NCBI GenBank assembly: GCA_018333955.1
Contig: JAGXSD010000030.1
Location: forward strand, 1 to 64,000
DNA from: Erysipelotrichia bacterium
Lineage (GTDB): Bacteria > Bacillota_I > Bacilli_A > Erysipelotrichales > Erysipelotrichaceae
Length of the DNA: 64,000 bases
Direction: 5' to 3'
Positions 25,218 through 33,883 of the stretch are shown here, piece by piece (the first letter of the stretch is position 1; each line of letters begins with the position of its first letter). The translations under genes were made by a program, and so were the position numbers. The notes below the pieces were generated by a model. That model was not told the DNA's origin. It saw only the letters and a list, made by a program, of their open reading frames with translations, and ran no database searches.

Positions 25218-25970
25218 CTATTTGATCTTTGGGAAGAAGATTGGGACATCTTTCGCATATTCCTCAAACCCTTCGTATTTTTTCATTCGTGTTTCTAATA
25301 ATGGAACTCCCGATACATAACGTACTAGGATGGTTATGGTGAGTGCTCCAAGTATTGGCACAAAGCTTGTATTCAATCCAAGCGACATAAGTGCTAGCCC
25401 ACTCCAAAGTACAGATTCCCCAAAGTAATTTGGATGACGTGTCATACTCCATAAACCAGTTTTCATGAGTTTCCCTTTATTGGAAGGATTGGACGTATGT
25501 GCTCTAAGTTGAGCATCCCCAATCACTTCAAAACCGTATCCAATCACAAATAATAATAGTCCTAAAGCATAAAGGATTGGGGTATGAATATGATCTTTAC
25601 TAAGCCCTTCCAAAAATGATAATGAAACAATAAACATAAGAACACCTTGAAGTAAGTAGATTTGAAAGATTGATCGCACAAAGTAATTTTTACCCCATTC
25701 ACGTCTAAAGTTTTGATATCTAAAGTCCTCAGGTTTACCAATATTTCTTTTCCCAATATGGTAAGCTAAGCGAAGTCCCCACATACTCACTAAAGCCACT
25801 ATCACCCATCCAATCGGATGATTATAAGTAAGCTGTGCTACCCAGGCAATGAGGACAAATCCAAGTCCCCATGCGATATCAATATATCCTGCATTTTTAA
25901 TTAAGGTTAAGACTACAAACCAAAGAAAGAAATAAATTGATAATGCAATAATGACAGTTTCCATACGCAA
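25218..25970 (-). CDS. DUF1295 membrane protein (steroid 5-alpha-reductase-like)
   Basis: A 250-residue protein with about six or seven transmembrane segments. The C-terminal half has LMKTGLWSMTRHPNYFGESVLWSGLAL, the conserved signature of the DUF1295/isoprenylcysteine-methyltransferase-like superfamily; residues in RHPNY bind the cofactor in characterised relatives. Proposed roles include reduction or methylation of lipids, but no substrate can be named. AAGGAG precedes the ATG. It is the first gene of a pair with the DUF2177-like protein, a recurring pair in bacteria that suggests a shared membrane-lipid role (inference). Confidence 0.85.
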   Translation of the reverse strand: MRMETVIIALSIYFFLWFVVLTLIKNAGYIDIAWGLGFVLIAWVAQLTYNHPIGWVIVALVSMWGLRLAYHIGKRNIGKPEDFRYQNFRREWGKNYFVRSIFQIYLLQGVLMFIVSLSFLEGLSKDHIHTPILYALGLLLFVIGYGFEVIGDAQLRAHTSNPSNKGKLMKTGLWSMTRHPNYFGESVLWSGLALMSLGLNTSFVPILGALTITILVRYVSGVPLLETRMKKYEGFEEYAKDVPIFFPKIK

Positions 25971-26023
25971 TTCTCCTTAATCACATCCTATCACACTTTG
26001 ATTAAGGATATTAACTATTTGAC

Positions 26024-26048
26024 TAAAAAAACTGTCCTAAGACAGTTT
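26024..26048 (-). terminator. murB terminator
   Basis: AAACTGTC/GACAGTTT stem (26029-26036, 26041-26048), loop CTAA, then Ts on the minus strand. It starts in the murB stop codon. Confidence 0.88.
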
Positions 26049-26922
26049 AGATGATTCTCCATTCAAGTTCTAAGTCCACATCAAATGCTTCTTTGACTCT
26101 GTGTTTTGCTTCTTCAATTAAGGTTACACAATCTGTGGATGTCGCATGATCAACATTCACAATAAACCCAGGATGTTTCTCAGAGATTTGTGCTCCTCCA
26201 ACGCGATGCCCACGCAAGTTTGTCGCATCAAAGAGTTTCCAAACATAAAGCGATTCACCATTTTTATAAGGACGTTTAAAGACACTTCCCGCATTAGGAT
26301 AATTACGAGGTTGTTTCATATATCGTTCACGTTTGTAGTACATGATTTTCTCAAAGATGTCATTGTATTGACCATGACTTACACTTAAACTCGCACGAAC
26401 TATAATCGCATTCATGTTTTGTAATGTGGAATGACGATATCCAAAGAATCCTTCATTGGGAACAATTCGCTCAAGTCGTGCATCATCACAATGAACGACT
26501 TCAACCCAATTGACATATTGAGAAATAGTAAACTCCCATTGACCTGCATTCATGAGTAATGCGCCCCCTACAGTCCCTGGGATATCTTCACAAAAAGCAT
26601 ACCCATCCACTTCGTGATCCATCGTGAACCAAGCAAGATCATGAAGTGTTCGTCCGGCCTCGACAATGATTTCAGTATCACTAATATCGAGTTCATCAAG
26701 TCGGTGCATAAGAATAAAAGCTGTATTATCATCGTAGTGTTCTTTAGTCAGTAAAACATTGGATCCATTACCTAAAACCACACGACGTTTGCCCTGTGTT
26801 AGTTTTATCGCTTCAATAACACCTTCAATATTTAAAGGTGTAATGGCATAGTCACATGTTGAGTCTAAGCGTAAAGTGTTAAATCGTTTAAGAGAAATGT
26901 TGTTTTGAATTAAGATATTCAT
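26047..26922 (-). CDS. murB: UDP-N-acetylenolpyruvoylglucosamine reductase
   Basis: A 291-residue FAD enzyme reducing UDP-GlcNAc-enolpyruvate to UDP-MurNAc, an early committed step of peptidoglycan synthesis. The FAD-domain motifs VVLGNGSNVLLTKE and IPGTVGGALLMNAGQWE are present, as are the catalytic Ser region NAGSVFKRP and the GGAQISEKHPGFIVN stretch of type II MurB. The AAGGCAGG ribosome site is six bases before the ATG. It is a single-gene unit with its own promoter and terminator, away from the ddl/murF-like genes at 32-35 kb. Confidence 0.93.
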   Translation of the reverse strand: MNILIQNNISLKRFNTLRLDSTCDYAITPLNIEGVIEAIKLTQGKRRVVLGNGSNVLLTKEHYDDNTAFILMHRLDELDISDTEIIVEAGRTLHDLAWFTMDHEVDGYAFCEDIPGTVGGALLMNAGQWEFTISQYVNWVEVVHCDDARLERIVPNEGFFGYRHSTLQNMNAIIVRASLSVSHGQYNDIFEKIMYYKRERYMKQPRNYPNAGSVFKRPYKNGESLYVWKLFDATNLRGHRVGGAQISEKHPGFIVNVDHATSTDCVTLIEEAKHRVKEAFDVDLELEWRII

Positions 26923-26952
26923 AGTAGCCTGCCTTCACTAAGGTATCATAAA

Positions 26953-26984
26953 GAAAAAAGGGCTAAAATACAACCCTATTTAAC
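26953..26984 (-). terminator. Weak terminator after the unknown protein gene
   Basis: On the minus strand AGGGTT and GCCCT pair around an 11-base loop and are followed by TTTTTTC. It lies about 100 bases past the stop at 27085; nothing else is evident in 26985-27084. Confidence 0.45.
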
Positions 26985-27084
26985 ATTGTTGAGAATACAA
27001 CTATTCATATTATACTGAGTTTTGTGATAATTTTGGGATTGATTTGGGACTGGTATCGTAACCATACAAAGCCAAATCTTGTGT

Positions 27085-27813
27085 TTAACGATAAACTGCT
27101 AGACTTGGAGACCCAAGTACACTTTGGTTATACATTGCTTTCAAATCGTCTCGCTCAAGAAATCTCTCATCAGATTCAATATAATCAACAATCTCATTGA
27201 TGGTGATATGCACAACATCCTTTTGAGTCCCTACAACAAAGACAAACTGAAGCTCTTTGAAATGTTCTTCGAAAGACTGAGGATTGTACCCAGCATTAGA
27301 TAAGTTGGTATCTCCAAGATTACTAAACGATAATTGATATTGATAGGCAAAACATTCTAGTACTGCTACATTAGGGATGGTTGAAAATCTAAAAGTCCCA
27401 GCTGAGTTCCATGCTTCTAATCCTCCATAATCGGAAGTAATCGATGGTTTCATGAGGAAACGTTTAAACGCTGCATTTTGCGGTTGTAGAAACATACCCT
27501 GAGATTCAAATGGTTTTTCACTTATAGGTGCAAACACAAGATTAATGCGATAATTGACTACTTCACCAAGATAAGGATTAGGATTTTTAGGATGGACCCG
27601 CACCACATCAATAACCTTCACTTGGAATAATTTACCTTTAAATACAGGTCGATCAAGTTCAAAGAATTGTATCATTGAGCCTGTAATATGAGGTGTATTA
27701 GCCGTAAGAAGTGGGTAGTTATTGGTGATGGGTCGTAGATAGTAAGCTGTTCCTCCCACAAATGCACTTGTAATAAACAAAACTAAAGCATGCTTCCAAG
27801 TGAATGATTTCAT
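27085..27813 (-). CDS. Exported or membrane-anchored protein, unknown
   Basis: A 242-residue protein with one N-terminal hydrophobic segment (WKHALVLFITSAFVGGTAYYL) that is either a signal peptide or an anchor; no lipobox Cys is present. The remainder is a soluble, beta-rich extracellular part with no motif I recognise. The ATG at 27813 has a GGGG site and a TATAGA-like -10. It stands alone between murB and the tRNA cluster. The coding region looks real from its length and composition, but function is open. Confidence 0.6.
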   Translation of the reverse strand: MKSFTWKHALVLFITSAFVGGTAYYLRPITNNYPLLTANTPHITGSMIQFFELDRPVFKGKLFQVKVIDVVRVHPKNPNPYLGEVVNYRINLVFAPISEKPFESQGMFLQPQNAAFKRFLMKPSITSDYGGLEAWNSAGTFRFSTIPNVAVLECFAYQYQLSFSNLGDTNLSNAGYNPQSFEEHFKELQFVFVVGTQKDVVHITINEIVDYIESDERFLERDDLKAMYNQSVLGSPSLAVYR

Positions 27814-27899
27814 ATTAATACCCCACAGTCTATATCATTATTTTACCGCTAAGTTTTCTCAAATACTACGATAGAAATAGATTTCATCAAGAAGCCACA

Positions 27900-27920
27900 A
27901 AAAAAGCCCCATATAGGACT
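27900..27920 (-). terminator. tRNA cluster terminator
   Basis: On the minus strand AGTCC, loop TATAT, GGGGCT, then seven Ts. The stem includes one G-T pair. Confidence 0.6.
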
Positions 27921-27932
27921 CAAATTTGATTC

Positions 27933-28006
27933 TGGAGCAGGTGAGGGGAATTGAACCCCCGCTTCAACCTTGGCAAGGTCGTGTTCTACCACTGAACTAC
28001 ACCTGC
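27933..28006 (-). tRNA. tRNA-Gly (GCC)
   Basis: A complete cloverleaf on the minus strand. The acceptor is GCAGGTG/CACCTGC with U73 and encoded CCA. The D-arm is GTTCAGTGGTAGAAC, the anticodon loop CTTGCCAAG gives GCC, and the T-arm is GGGGGTTCAATTCCCC. It is the last of three tRNAs in the cluster. Confidence 0.96.
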
Positions 28007-28013
28007 AAAGAAA

Positions 28014-28089
28014 TGGCGGTCCAGACGGGGATCGAACCCGCGATCTCCTCCGTGACAGGGAGGCATGTTAACCGCTACACCACTGGACC
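28014..28089 (-). tRNA. tRNA-Asp (GTC)
   Basis: A minus-strand cloverleaf. The acceptor is GGTCCAG/CTGGACC with G73 and encoded CCA, the anticodon loop CTGTCAC gives GTC, and the T-arm is GCGGGTTCGATCCCCGT. It is seven bases from tRNA-Gly. Confidence 0.96.
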
Positions 28090-28113
28090 GTTTGTTAAAA
28101 TATTCGATAAGAA

Positions 28114-28204
28114 TGGCGGAGATGGAGGGATTTGAACCCTCGCGCCAGTTTCCCGACCTATACCCTTAGCAGGGGCACCTCTTCAGCCTCTTGAGTACAT
28201 CTCC
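28114..28204 (-). tRNA. tRNA-Ser (GCT)
   Basis: A minus-strand class II tRNA with a long variable arm. The acceptor is GGAGATG/CATCTCC with G73 and CCA, and the anticodon loop CTGCTAA gives GCT. It is the first in the cluster; a promoter upstream of 28204 was not clear. Confidence 0.95.
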
Positions 28205-28302
28205 AACACGTGCTGAGCAACTTAGCGCCTTTAAATACTATCATACCCAAAATGTTTTATCAAGTCCTAAATGACTCAAAAAACCATGAATTTTTGCTAA
28301 AT

Positions 28303-28330
28303 AAAAACCCGAAGGAATCCCTTCAGGTTT
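28303..28330 (-). terminator. Terminator after deoD and the HMA-like gene
   Basis: On the minus strand AAACC-x-GAAGG pairs with CCTTC-x-GGTTT (one internal mismatch) and ends in TTTTTAT. Confidence 0.8.
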
Positions 28331-28336
28331 ACTTTT

Positions 28337-28528
28337 TTAATCGACAATATATCCCGCTTCAAGCAGCGCAACTTTCGCAACTCTCACAAGATCATTACGA
28401 CCATGCACAATCACCGCTTGATTTGAGAGTGAAACTTCAAATTCTAATTGAGTTTCTTGAAGCGCTTCAGTGACTTTTCTCACATCATCTTGGGTTTTTA
28501 AACCCTTCACAAACAAGATATGTTTCAT
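28337..28528 (-). CDS. HMA-like ferredoxin-fold small protein without CxxC
   Basis: A 63-residue protein that fills one heavy-metal-associated (CopZ-like) fold: MKHILFVKGLKTQDDVRKVT, then FEVSLSNQAVIVHG and VAKVALLEAGYIVD. The metal-binding GMTCxxC loop is absent, so copper binding is not expected. Its ATG overlaps the deoD stop by four bases, so it is translated with the nucleoside phosphorylase, and a terminator follows. The coding call rests on the overlap, the fold pattern and the terminator position; function is unknown. Confidence 0.7.
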   Translation of the reverse strand: MKHILFVKGLKTQDDVRKVTEALQETQLEFEVSLSNQAVIVHGRNDLVRVAKVALLEAGYIVD

Positions 28529-29235
28529 AGTTTTGCCATTTCTAATGCGACTTGCATCATCTTAGTGAATGACTCTTGACGTTCTTGCGGCGTTGTTGCT
28601 TCATGGGTCACTAATGAGTCTGAAATCGTGACTAAGCAAGCGGCATGTTTTCCAAGTTTATTCGCATTCGCAAACAATGCAAAGGATTCCATTTCAACAC
28701 ACATACTGCCTGTTTCTTTCGCAATCGTTTCAAAACTGACACCTGAATCACGATAGAACACATCGGATGAGTGGATACGTCCAAGTTTCACATCAATGTT
28801 TAAATGCTCTGCCGCTTTAAGTAATGCTTGATTTAAAGTTGGTGATGGAAATAATACTGAATCATCCACATTGAAGGCTGTCTTCGCAAATGAACTCTCA
28901 CTCCAAGCACTATCTGCTAAGATGACATCATAAACCTTAACATCTTTATGATATGACCCTGCTGAACCAATACGAATGATGTTTTCAACACCATAGACCG
29001 TATAAAGTTCATATGAATAAATACCAATGGATGGCATCCCCATCCCTGATCCCATCACTGAGATTCTATGACCTTGATAGGTTCCAGTAAAGCCATACAT
29101 ATTTCTGACATGATTAAACATGACCACATCTTCAAGAAACGTTTCCGCAATAAATTGAGCTCTTAGAGGATCTCCGGGCATTAATACCGTTTTAGCGATA
29201 TCCCCTAGTTTCGCATGGTTATGGGGTGTACTCAT
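28525..29235 (-). CDS. deoD: Purine-nucleoside phosphorylase
   Basis: A 236-residue hexameric-type phosphorylase splitting purine (deoxy)nucleosides to base and ribose 1-phosphate. Evidence includes the start MSTPHNHAKLGDIAKTVLM, MPGDPLRAQFIAE, phosphate-site residues near SVMGSGMGMPS, and CVEMESFALF with the ribose-binding Glu. Length matches E. coli and Bacillus DeoD. AAGGAG precedes the ATG and TATAAT lies at 29266-29261, just past the mgtE stop, so deoD and the small HMA-like gene form their own unit for nucleoside salvage. Confidence 0.95.
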   Translation of the reverse strand: MSTPHNHAKLGDIAKTVLMPGDPLRAQFIAETFLEDVVMFNHVRNMYGFTGTYQGHRISVMGSGMGMPSIGIYSYELYTVYGVENIIRIGSAGSYHKDVKVYDVILADSAWSESSFAKTAFNVDDSVLFPSPTLNQALLKAAEHLNIDVKLGRIHSSDVFYRDSGVSFETIAKETGSMCVEMESFALFANANKLGKHAACLVTISDSLVTHEATTPQERQESFTKMMQVALEMAKL

Positions 29236-29278
29236 ATAAGTTTCTCCTTATTTCAATTCCATTATATCAATTTTTAAA

Positions 29279-30637
29279 CTAAATTCCTAACCAAAGCAAG
29301 GCAAGTGTGAAGTATATCAACATCGCCAAAGCATCCACAATCGTTGTAATGAGTGGGGCTGCCATCGCAGCTGGGTCTTGATTTAACTTTTTCGCAAGTA
29401 GTGGTAGAAGCCCTCCCACCATCTTAGAAATGACCATCATGATAAACAATGTCGTAGAAACCACCACATGCACTGATAAGTCAGTATTCGGCATAAACAC
29501 GAGGACACGAATCATATTCGCCATGAATATGACACTTCCACTTAACAAGGCCACCATGAGTTCTTTTGATAAAACCTTAAAGATATCTTTTGTATCAAGT
29601 TGATCTACGACTATACCACGAATGACCATCGTTGATGCTTGTGAACCCGCATTGCCTGCCGTGGACATGATCATTGGGATAAAGAATGATAAGGCTGGGT
29701 TAAGTTCTATTTGTTCCTCAAATCCACCAATGATACTGCCTGTTAAGGTCGCACTCACCATGAGGACTAATAGCCAAGCAATACGGGATTTTACTATATC
29801 AGAGAGTGAGCTTTCTAAATAAGAACCCTCTAAAGGTAAAATCGCCGCCATCTTTTGAATATCCTCGGTGACTTCATCTTCTAAAACGTCAATCATGTCA
29901 TCAATCGTCACAATCCCAATAAGACGAAGCTCATCATTCACAATCGGAGCAACCGTCATGTCATAACGTTGCATCAGCTTCGCAACGACTTCCTGGTCGT
30001 CATGAGTGGTTGCATAAATCACATCAATGTCCATGATATCTTTAATAATGGTTTCATCATCTTCAAAAAGAATAGTTCTCAAAGAGACTGATCCGACTAG
30101 ATTTCTTTGTTCGTCCACCACAAAACATACTTGGATCGTTTCCGCATCTTTGCCTTGACGTTTAATTTTTGTGATTGCTTGTTTAACACTATCTTCAGCC
30201 TTAAGTTCCACAAAATCTAAAGACATTAAACTACCAGCGCTGTAAGATGGATAACTTAACAATAAGTTAATCTCTGATCGTTGTTCATGATCGGCTTCTT
30301 TTAGAATTTGACGAATCAAATTTGCGGGAAGATCTTGGAGGAAGTCAACTAAGTCATCCGTATATAAAGTCTCAATCATCGACTTGATTTGGCCTGAAGT
30401 AAACGATGTAATCATTTGTGCCTTCACATCATTGGGTAAATAAGTGAATAATTGGGCACTAATCTCTTTTCTAAGAATCTTAAATAAAAACATAATCTCT
30501 TCAACGCTTAACTCAGCTACAATTTCAGCTAAGTCGACAATATTCATTTCATCAAAAAGCTCACGAAGGTTTTTAACTTGACGTCCTTCAATATATTCAG
30601 ACAGTAGTGTTGGGTTACATTGGTTGAAATCAATCAT
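29279..30637 (-). CDS. mgtE: Magnesium transporter MgtE (copy 1)
   Basis: A 452-residue Mg2+ channel. An N-terminal superhelical domain (about 1-130) is followed by two CBS domains (about 135-260), a plug helix and five transmembrane segments. The pore-region signature DPAAMAAPLITTIVDALAM lies near the C-terminus. Cytoplasmic Mg2+ binding by the N and CBS domains closes the channel in characterised MgtE. It overlaps the second mgtE gene upstream by four bases, and the two are clear paralogues in tandem. No Mg2+ riboswitch is visible before the pair, since only 19 bases separate it from ddl. Confidence 0.94.
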   Translation of the reverse strand: MIDFNQCNPTLLSEYIEGRQVKNLRELFDEMNIVDLAEIVAELSVEEIMFLFKILRKEISAQLFTYLPNDVKAQMITSFTSGQIKSMIETLYTDDLVDFLQDLPANLIRQILKEADHEQRSEINLLLSYPSYSAGSLMSLDFVELKAEDSVKQAITKIKRQGKDAETIQVCFVVDEQRNLVGSVSLRTILFEDDETIIKDIMDIDVIYATTHDDQEVVAKLMQRYDMTVAPIVNDELRLIGIVTIDDMIDVLEDEVTEDIQKMAAILPLEGSYLESSLSDIVKSRIAWLLVLMVSATLTGSIIGGFEEQIELNPALSFFIPMIMSTAGNAGSQASTMVIRGIVVDQLDTKDIFKVLSKELMVALLSGSVIFMANMIRVLVFMPNTDLSVHVVVSTTLFIMMVISKMVGGLLPLLAKKLNQDPAAMAAPLITTIVDALAMLIYFTLALLWLGI

Positions 30638-31998
30638 GTGAGGACCCTCGCCAAGTAAAATGCTGCCATATTAAAGTAAATAATCAAAGCCACAACATCC
30701 ACCAAAGTGGTAATGACTGGCCCCGCCATGGCTGCAGGATCAACTTTAATGAGTAATGCCACTAAAGGAAGTGACCCCCCGATTAGATTAGCCAGAACAA
30801 TGGTAATAAAAATGGCTAAGGAGACTAAAATCGCAACCCCAAAACTAATTGAAGGTGAGAAGACTAAGATTCGAATAACATTCACCACAAACAAAATAAC
30901 TCCAGTCACGATTGAAGCTTTCATCTCTCGAAACAAAACAATAAAGAAATCTTTGATATCTAAATGATCAATCGCAATCCCACGAATTACCATTGCGGAA
31001 GCTTGTGATCCCGCATTACCTGCCGTATCCATAAGCATTGGAATAAAGATCACTAAACTTGTTAAAGCAATCGTGATATGAGCATAGGCTTCCATCACAA
31101 GTCCTGTCATGGTGGCTGAAATCATGAGCACTAAAAGCCAAGGAATTCGAGATTTAAACATTTCTAAAACACTCGTTTGTAGGTATGACCCATCAATAGG
31201 TGTAATAGCAGCCATTCTTTGAATATCTTCGGTCGCTTCTTCTTCAATAACGTCGATGACGTCATCAACGGTAATAATCCCTACTAAACAAAATTGATCA
31301 TTAACCACAGGAACAACCGATAAGTCATATTTGGAGAAGATCTTGACCACTTCCTCACGATCATCCTTAGTATTCACACTAATAATGTCGGTTTCCATGA
31401 TATCACTCACAAGTTCATCTTCATTATGCGTCATCATATCTTTAAGTAATGCGGTTCCGATAAGTCGATCATATTGATTCACCACAAAACATGTTTGAAT
31501 ACTTGCTGCCCCTTTACCTTGAGCACGGACTTTACCAATCGCATCCTTAAGGGTATCTGCTTCATTTAGCTCAACATAACGCGTGGTTATGAGTGCCCCA
31601 GCTGAATTAGGATGATAAGATAATAACACATTGATTTCTTGTCGTTGACTCTCTGAAGCATTTTGAAGCACCTTACGCACCAAGACATCAGGAAGTTCTT
31701 CCAAAAAGTCAACCACATCATCAAATTCTACGTGTTCAAGTAAAGACTTAATTTGGGGTCCAGAAAAAGCCTCAATAAGACGCTCTTGAGTTTCAATACT
31801 TAAATATGAGAAGACTTGGGAGGTTGCGACTTTATTAATTGTTTTAAACAGAAATAAGGTTTCTTCTAAAGTTAAATGTTCGCAAAGTTCCGCAATATCC
31901 GCAGGATGCCATTCTTCAAAAACAATCCTCAGATCCTGAACTTTTTTCTGTTCAATGAGAGTACGAAACTCCGCTAAGGTTAGATTCAATAAATCCAT
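30634..31998 (-). CDS. mgtE: Magnesium transporter MgtE (copy 2)
   Basis: A 454-residue paralogue of the next gene with the same order: N domain, CBS pair (for example VVPVVNDQFCLVGIITVDDVIDVIEE), plug helix and five membrane segments ending in DPAAMAGPVITTLVDVVAL. It is preceded by AGGAGGTGG and lies 19 bases after ddl, so it is read with ddl and the Nudix gene. The two copies differ throughout, so the duplication is not recent. They may form hetero-oligomers or respond to different Mg2+ levels (inference). Confidence 0.94.
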   Translation of the reverse strand: MDLLNLTLAEFRTLIEQKKVQDLRIVFEEWHPADIAELCEHLTLEETLFLFKTINKVATSQVFSYLSIETQERLIEAFSGPQIKSLLEHVEFDDVVDFLEELPDVLVRKVLQNASESQRQEINVLLSYHPNSAGALITTRYVELNEADTLKDAIGKVRAQGKGAASIQTCFVVNQYDRLIGTALLKDMMTHNEDELVSDIMETDIISVNTKDDREEVVKIFSKYDLSVVPVVNDQFCLVGIITVDDVIDVIEEEATEDIQRMAAITPIDGSYLQTSVLEMFKSRIPWLLVLMISATMTGLVMEAYAHITIALTSLVIFIPMLMDTAGNAGSQASAMVIRGIAIDHLDIKDFFIVLFREMKASIVTGVILFVVNVIRILVFSPSISFGVAILVSLAIFITIVLANLIGGSLPLVALLIKVDPAAMAGPVITTLVDVVALIIYFNMAAFYLARVLT

Positions 31999-32017
31999 AA
32001 TCCACCTCCTTTTTAAA

Positions 32018-33187
32018 TTATGAAGATTTTTTTGTTCCTTTAAATCCTTCTAAGACCGACGATTCAAATGATAAGGTTAGTTTTTCTTTCCGTTGTTCTC
32101 TTTCAATCGCTCCATCCACAAGAATATCCATGAGTGTCTCAAAATCTATGCCACTAGCTTGCCACAAGTAGAATGATAATGACCCTGGAATTGTATTGAT
32201 TTCATTGATATACACTTGTTTGTTTTGAGTGTCTAAAAGAAAATCAATTCGCACCACCCCACCCACATTAAGTAAGCGAGCACACGTGGTCGCAAGATCT
32301 TGAATTTCACGAGTGAGTTCTTCACTGATTGGGGCAGGAATAACTCGATCTAAAGAGGCCATTCCTTTGCTTGGACCTGAGTGTTTCCCTTTCCCAGAAC
32401 GTTGGTATTTATCTTGAAATGATAAGATATCATCACTCTTACTCACTTCTTCACAGACAGATGCTATATGTTGCCCTTTTTTCTTAAGCACTGAACAATT
32501 GATTTCTCTTAAATGAGTAATTGCTTTTTCCACCACAATTTTCTCATCAAATTGAGATGCACGCTCAATTGCGCTAAAGAGTTCAGCTTCTGAATTCACA
32601 AGTTCAATTCCTACAGAACTCCCTAAGTTAGAAGGTTTAATAATCAATGGATATCCAAGTTGTTTAGCTTGTGTTAATATCGCAACCTTGGAGATCTCTT
32701 TATCTTGACCATAAAACCAAAACCATGGCACAATTGGTAATCTTGAGTTTTCGCAAATATGTTTAAAGATGACCTTATCTTGTCCAATGGCCGCCGCAAT
32801 CACATCACTTCCGCCATACACTGCACCTAATACATTTAAATATCCCGCGACACTACCATCTTCACTATTTGTACCATGAACCACAGGCAAAATCACATCA
32901 AGTCGAATTGGTTTGCCCCATCCTTTGATGGGTTTCATGTAAACAAACTGACCTGATTTATATAATGACACTGGAGTCGATTTCTTTTGAACAAGTGTTG
33001 AAGATTTAAAGGTCTTCACATCACTTAAAGCCTTACCACTTACTAAAGTTCCTGCTTTATTGAGATAAAGCGGAACCACATGATAACGATCTTGACTTAG
33101 TGCCGCCATCGCTTGCATTGCGGATAAGATGGAGATATCGTGTTCAACTGAAGCACCTCCGAAAAATACACCTACATTGAGTTTCAT
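32018..33187 (-). CDS. ddl: D-alanine--D-alanine ligase
   Basis: A 389-residue ATP-grasp enzyme joining two D-alanines for the peptidoglycan stem peptide. It begins MKLNVGVFFGGASVEHDISILSA-like, has the ATP-grasp PLIIKPSNLGSSVGIELV, the acceptor loop around EVSKSDDILSFQDKYQRSGKGKHSGPS, and the metal-binding INEINTIPGSLSFYLW. The extended middle places it in the longer VanA/Ddl group. AAGGAG precedes the ATG. Its product is the substrate of the MurF-like ligase encoded just upstream (33866-35452). Confidence 0.95.
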   Translation of the reverse strand: MKLNVGVFFGGASVEHDISILSAMQAMAALSQDRYHVVPLYLNKAGTLVSGKALSDVKTFKSSTLVQKKSTPVSLYKSGQFVYMKPIKGWGKPIRLDVILPVVHGTNSEDGSVAGYLNVLGAVYGGSDVIAAAIGQDKVIFKHICENSRLPIVPWFWFYGQDKEISKVAILTQAKQLGYPLIIKPSNLGSSVGIELVNSEAELFSAIERASQFDEKIVVEKAITHLREINCSVLKKKGQHIASVCEEVSKSDDILSFQDKYQRSGKGKHSGPSKGMASLDRVIPAPISEELTREIQDLATTCARLLNVGGVVRIDFLLDTQNKQVYINEINTIPGSLSFYLWQASGIDFETLMDILVDGAIEREQRKEKLTLSFESSVLEGFKGTKKSS

Positions 33188-33199
33188 AATGTCTCCTTC

Positions 33200-33802
33200 T
33201 TATTCAAAATATGGTTGATTGTTTTTAATATAGCACTCCCATGAAATCATAATCTCTTCTTTAGAATTTTTGCGTGACAAAGGCGGGAGCCCTTCATCAA
33301 CACTAATCCACATCGTATCTAAAGTTTCAAATCCTGGATGTGGTTCTCCAGATTCCACCACCGCATGAAAGTAAATGCATGTTTCAGATATAAGTGTCGG
33401 ATAGTCTTTGTGTTTTTCTCTTTGAAACATCGCAAGGATACGATTAATCTTCACCGTAACCCCCGCTTCTTGGAGTGCTTCCGCTATTGCGGCTTGTTGC
33501 ACACTTTGAAATAAATCGACCCATCCACCTGGGATTGACCACAATCCATCTTGACGCTCTCTCACAAATAAAATTCGATTGTTTTGATCCGTAATCATCA
33601 CTCTCACCGATAAGTTTGGAGTTGGATAAACATCACGCTCAAAAATTGTACACGCATCCTGTGGTGGCATCATGTTCGAAGCCATCTCTTGACCTAAAGT
33701 ATACAGTTCTTCATAGTTATCTAAGGCATAAGGATCTTTAGAAAATTTCTTTCCAATCTTCGCAATCCCCAATACTTTTATCACGAATTGTTCAAGTGTC
33801 AT
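33200..33802 (-). CDS. Nudix hydrolase with degenerate Nudix box
   Basis: A 200-residue protein. An N-terminal helical extension (about 1-60, LGIAKIGKKFSKDPYALDNY) of the type seen in Bacillota ADP-ribose-pyrophosphatase-like Nudix proteins is followed by the Nudix fold. The box reads GGWVDLFQSVQQAAIAEALQEAG: the first Glu is Gln, the Arg of RE is Ala and one Glu of EE is Gln, while two catalytic-helix Glu remain. Activity may be altered. The ATG at 33802 is used because the frame start GTG (33820) abuts TATAAT (33826-33821). It is co-transcribed with ddl and the mgtE pair. Confidence 0.75.
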   Translation of the reverse strand: MTLEQFVIKVLGIAKIGKKFSKDPYALDNYEELYTLGQEMASNMMPPQDACTIFERDVYPTPNLSVRVMITDQNNRILFVRERQDGLWSIPGGWVDLFQSVQQAAIAEALQEAGVTVKINRILAMFQREKHKDYPTLISETCIYFHAVVESGEPHPGFETLDTMWISVDEGLPPLSRKNSKEEIMISWECYIKNNQPYFE

Positions 33803-33851
33803 TGCATTTCTCTCTTTCACATTATACTCTAATCAACGCAATGATGCACTT

Positions 33852-33883
33852 AAAAAAAAGACGCATTAGTGGATAAATGCGTC
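33852..33883 (-). terminator. Terminator of the MurF-like gene
   Basis: On the minus strand GACGCATT (33883-33876), 8-base loop, AATGCGTC (33867-33860), then eight Ts. The 5' arm is coding and the stop lies at the loop/3' arm junction. Confidence 0.9.

Noticed and set aside
26985-27084. The gap between the unknown protein gene and its weak terminator
   Set aside because: No ORF, strong hairpin or promoter could be supported in this stretch.
28210-28473. An 87-codon plus-strand frame after the tRNA cluster
   Set aside because: It runs antisense through the terminator and the HMA-like gene, has no ribosome site, and is explained by the minus-strand gene.
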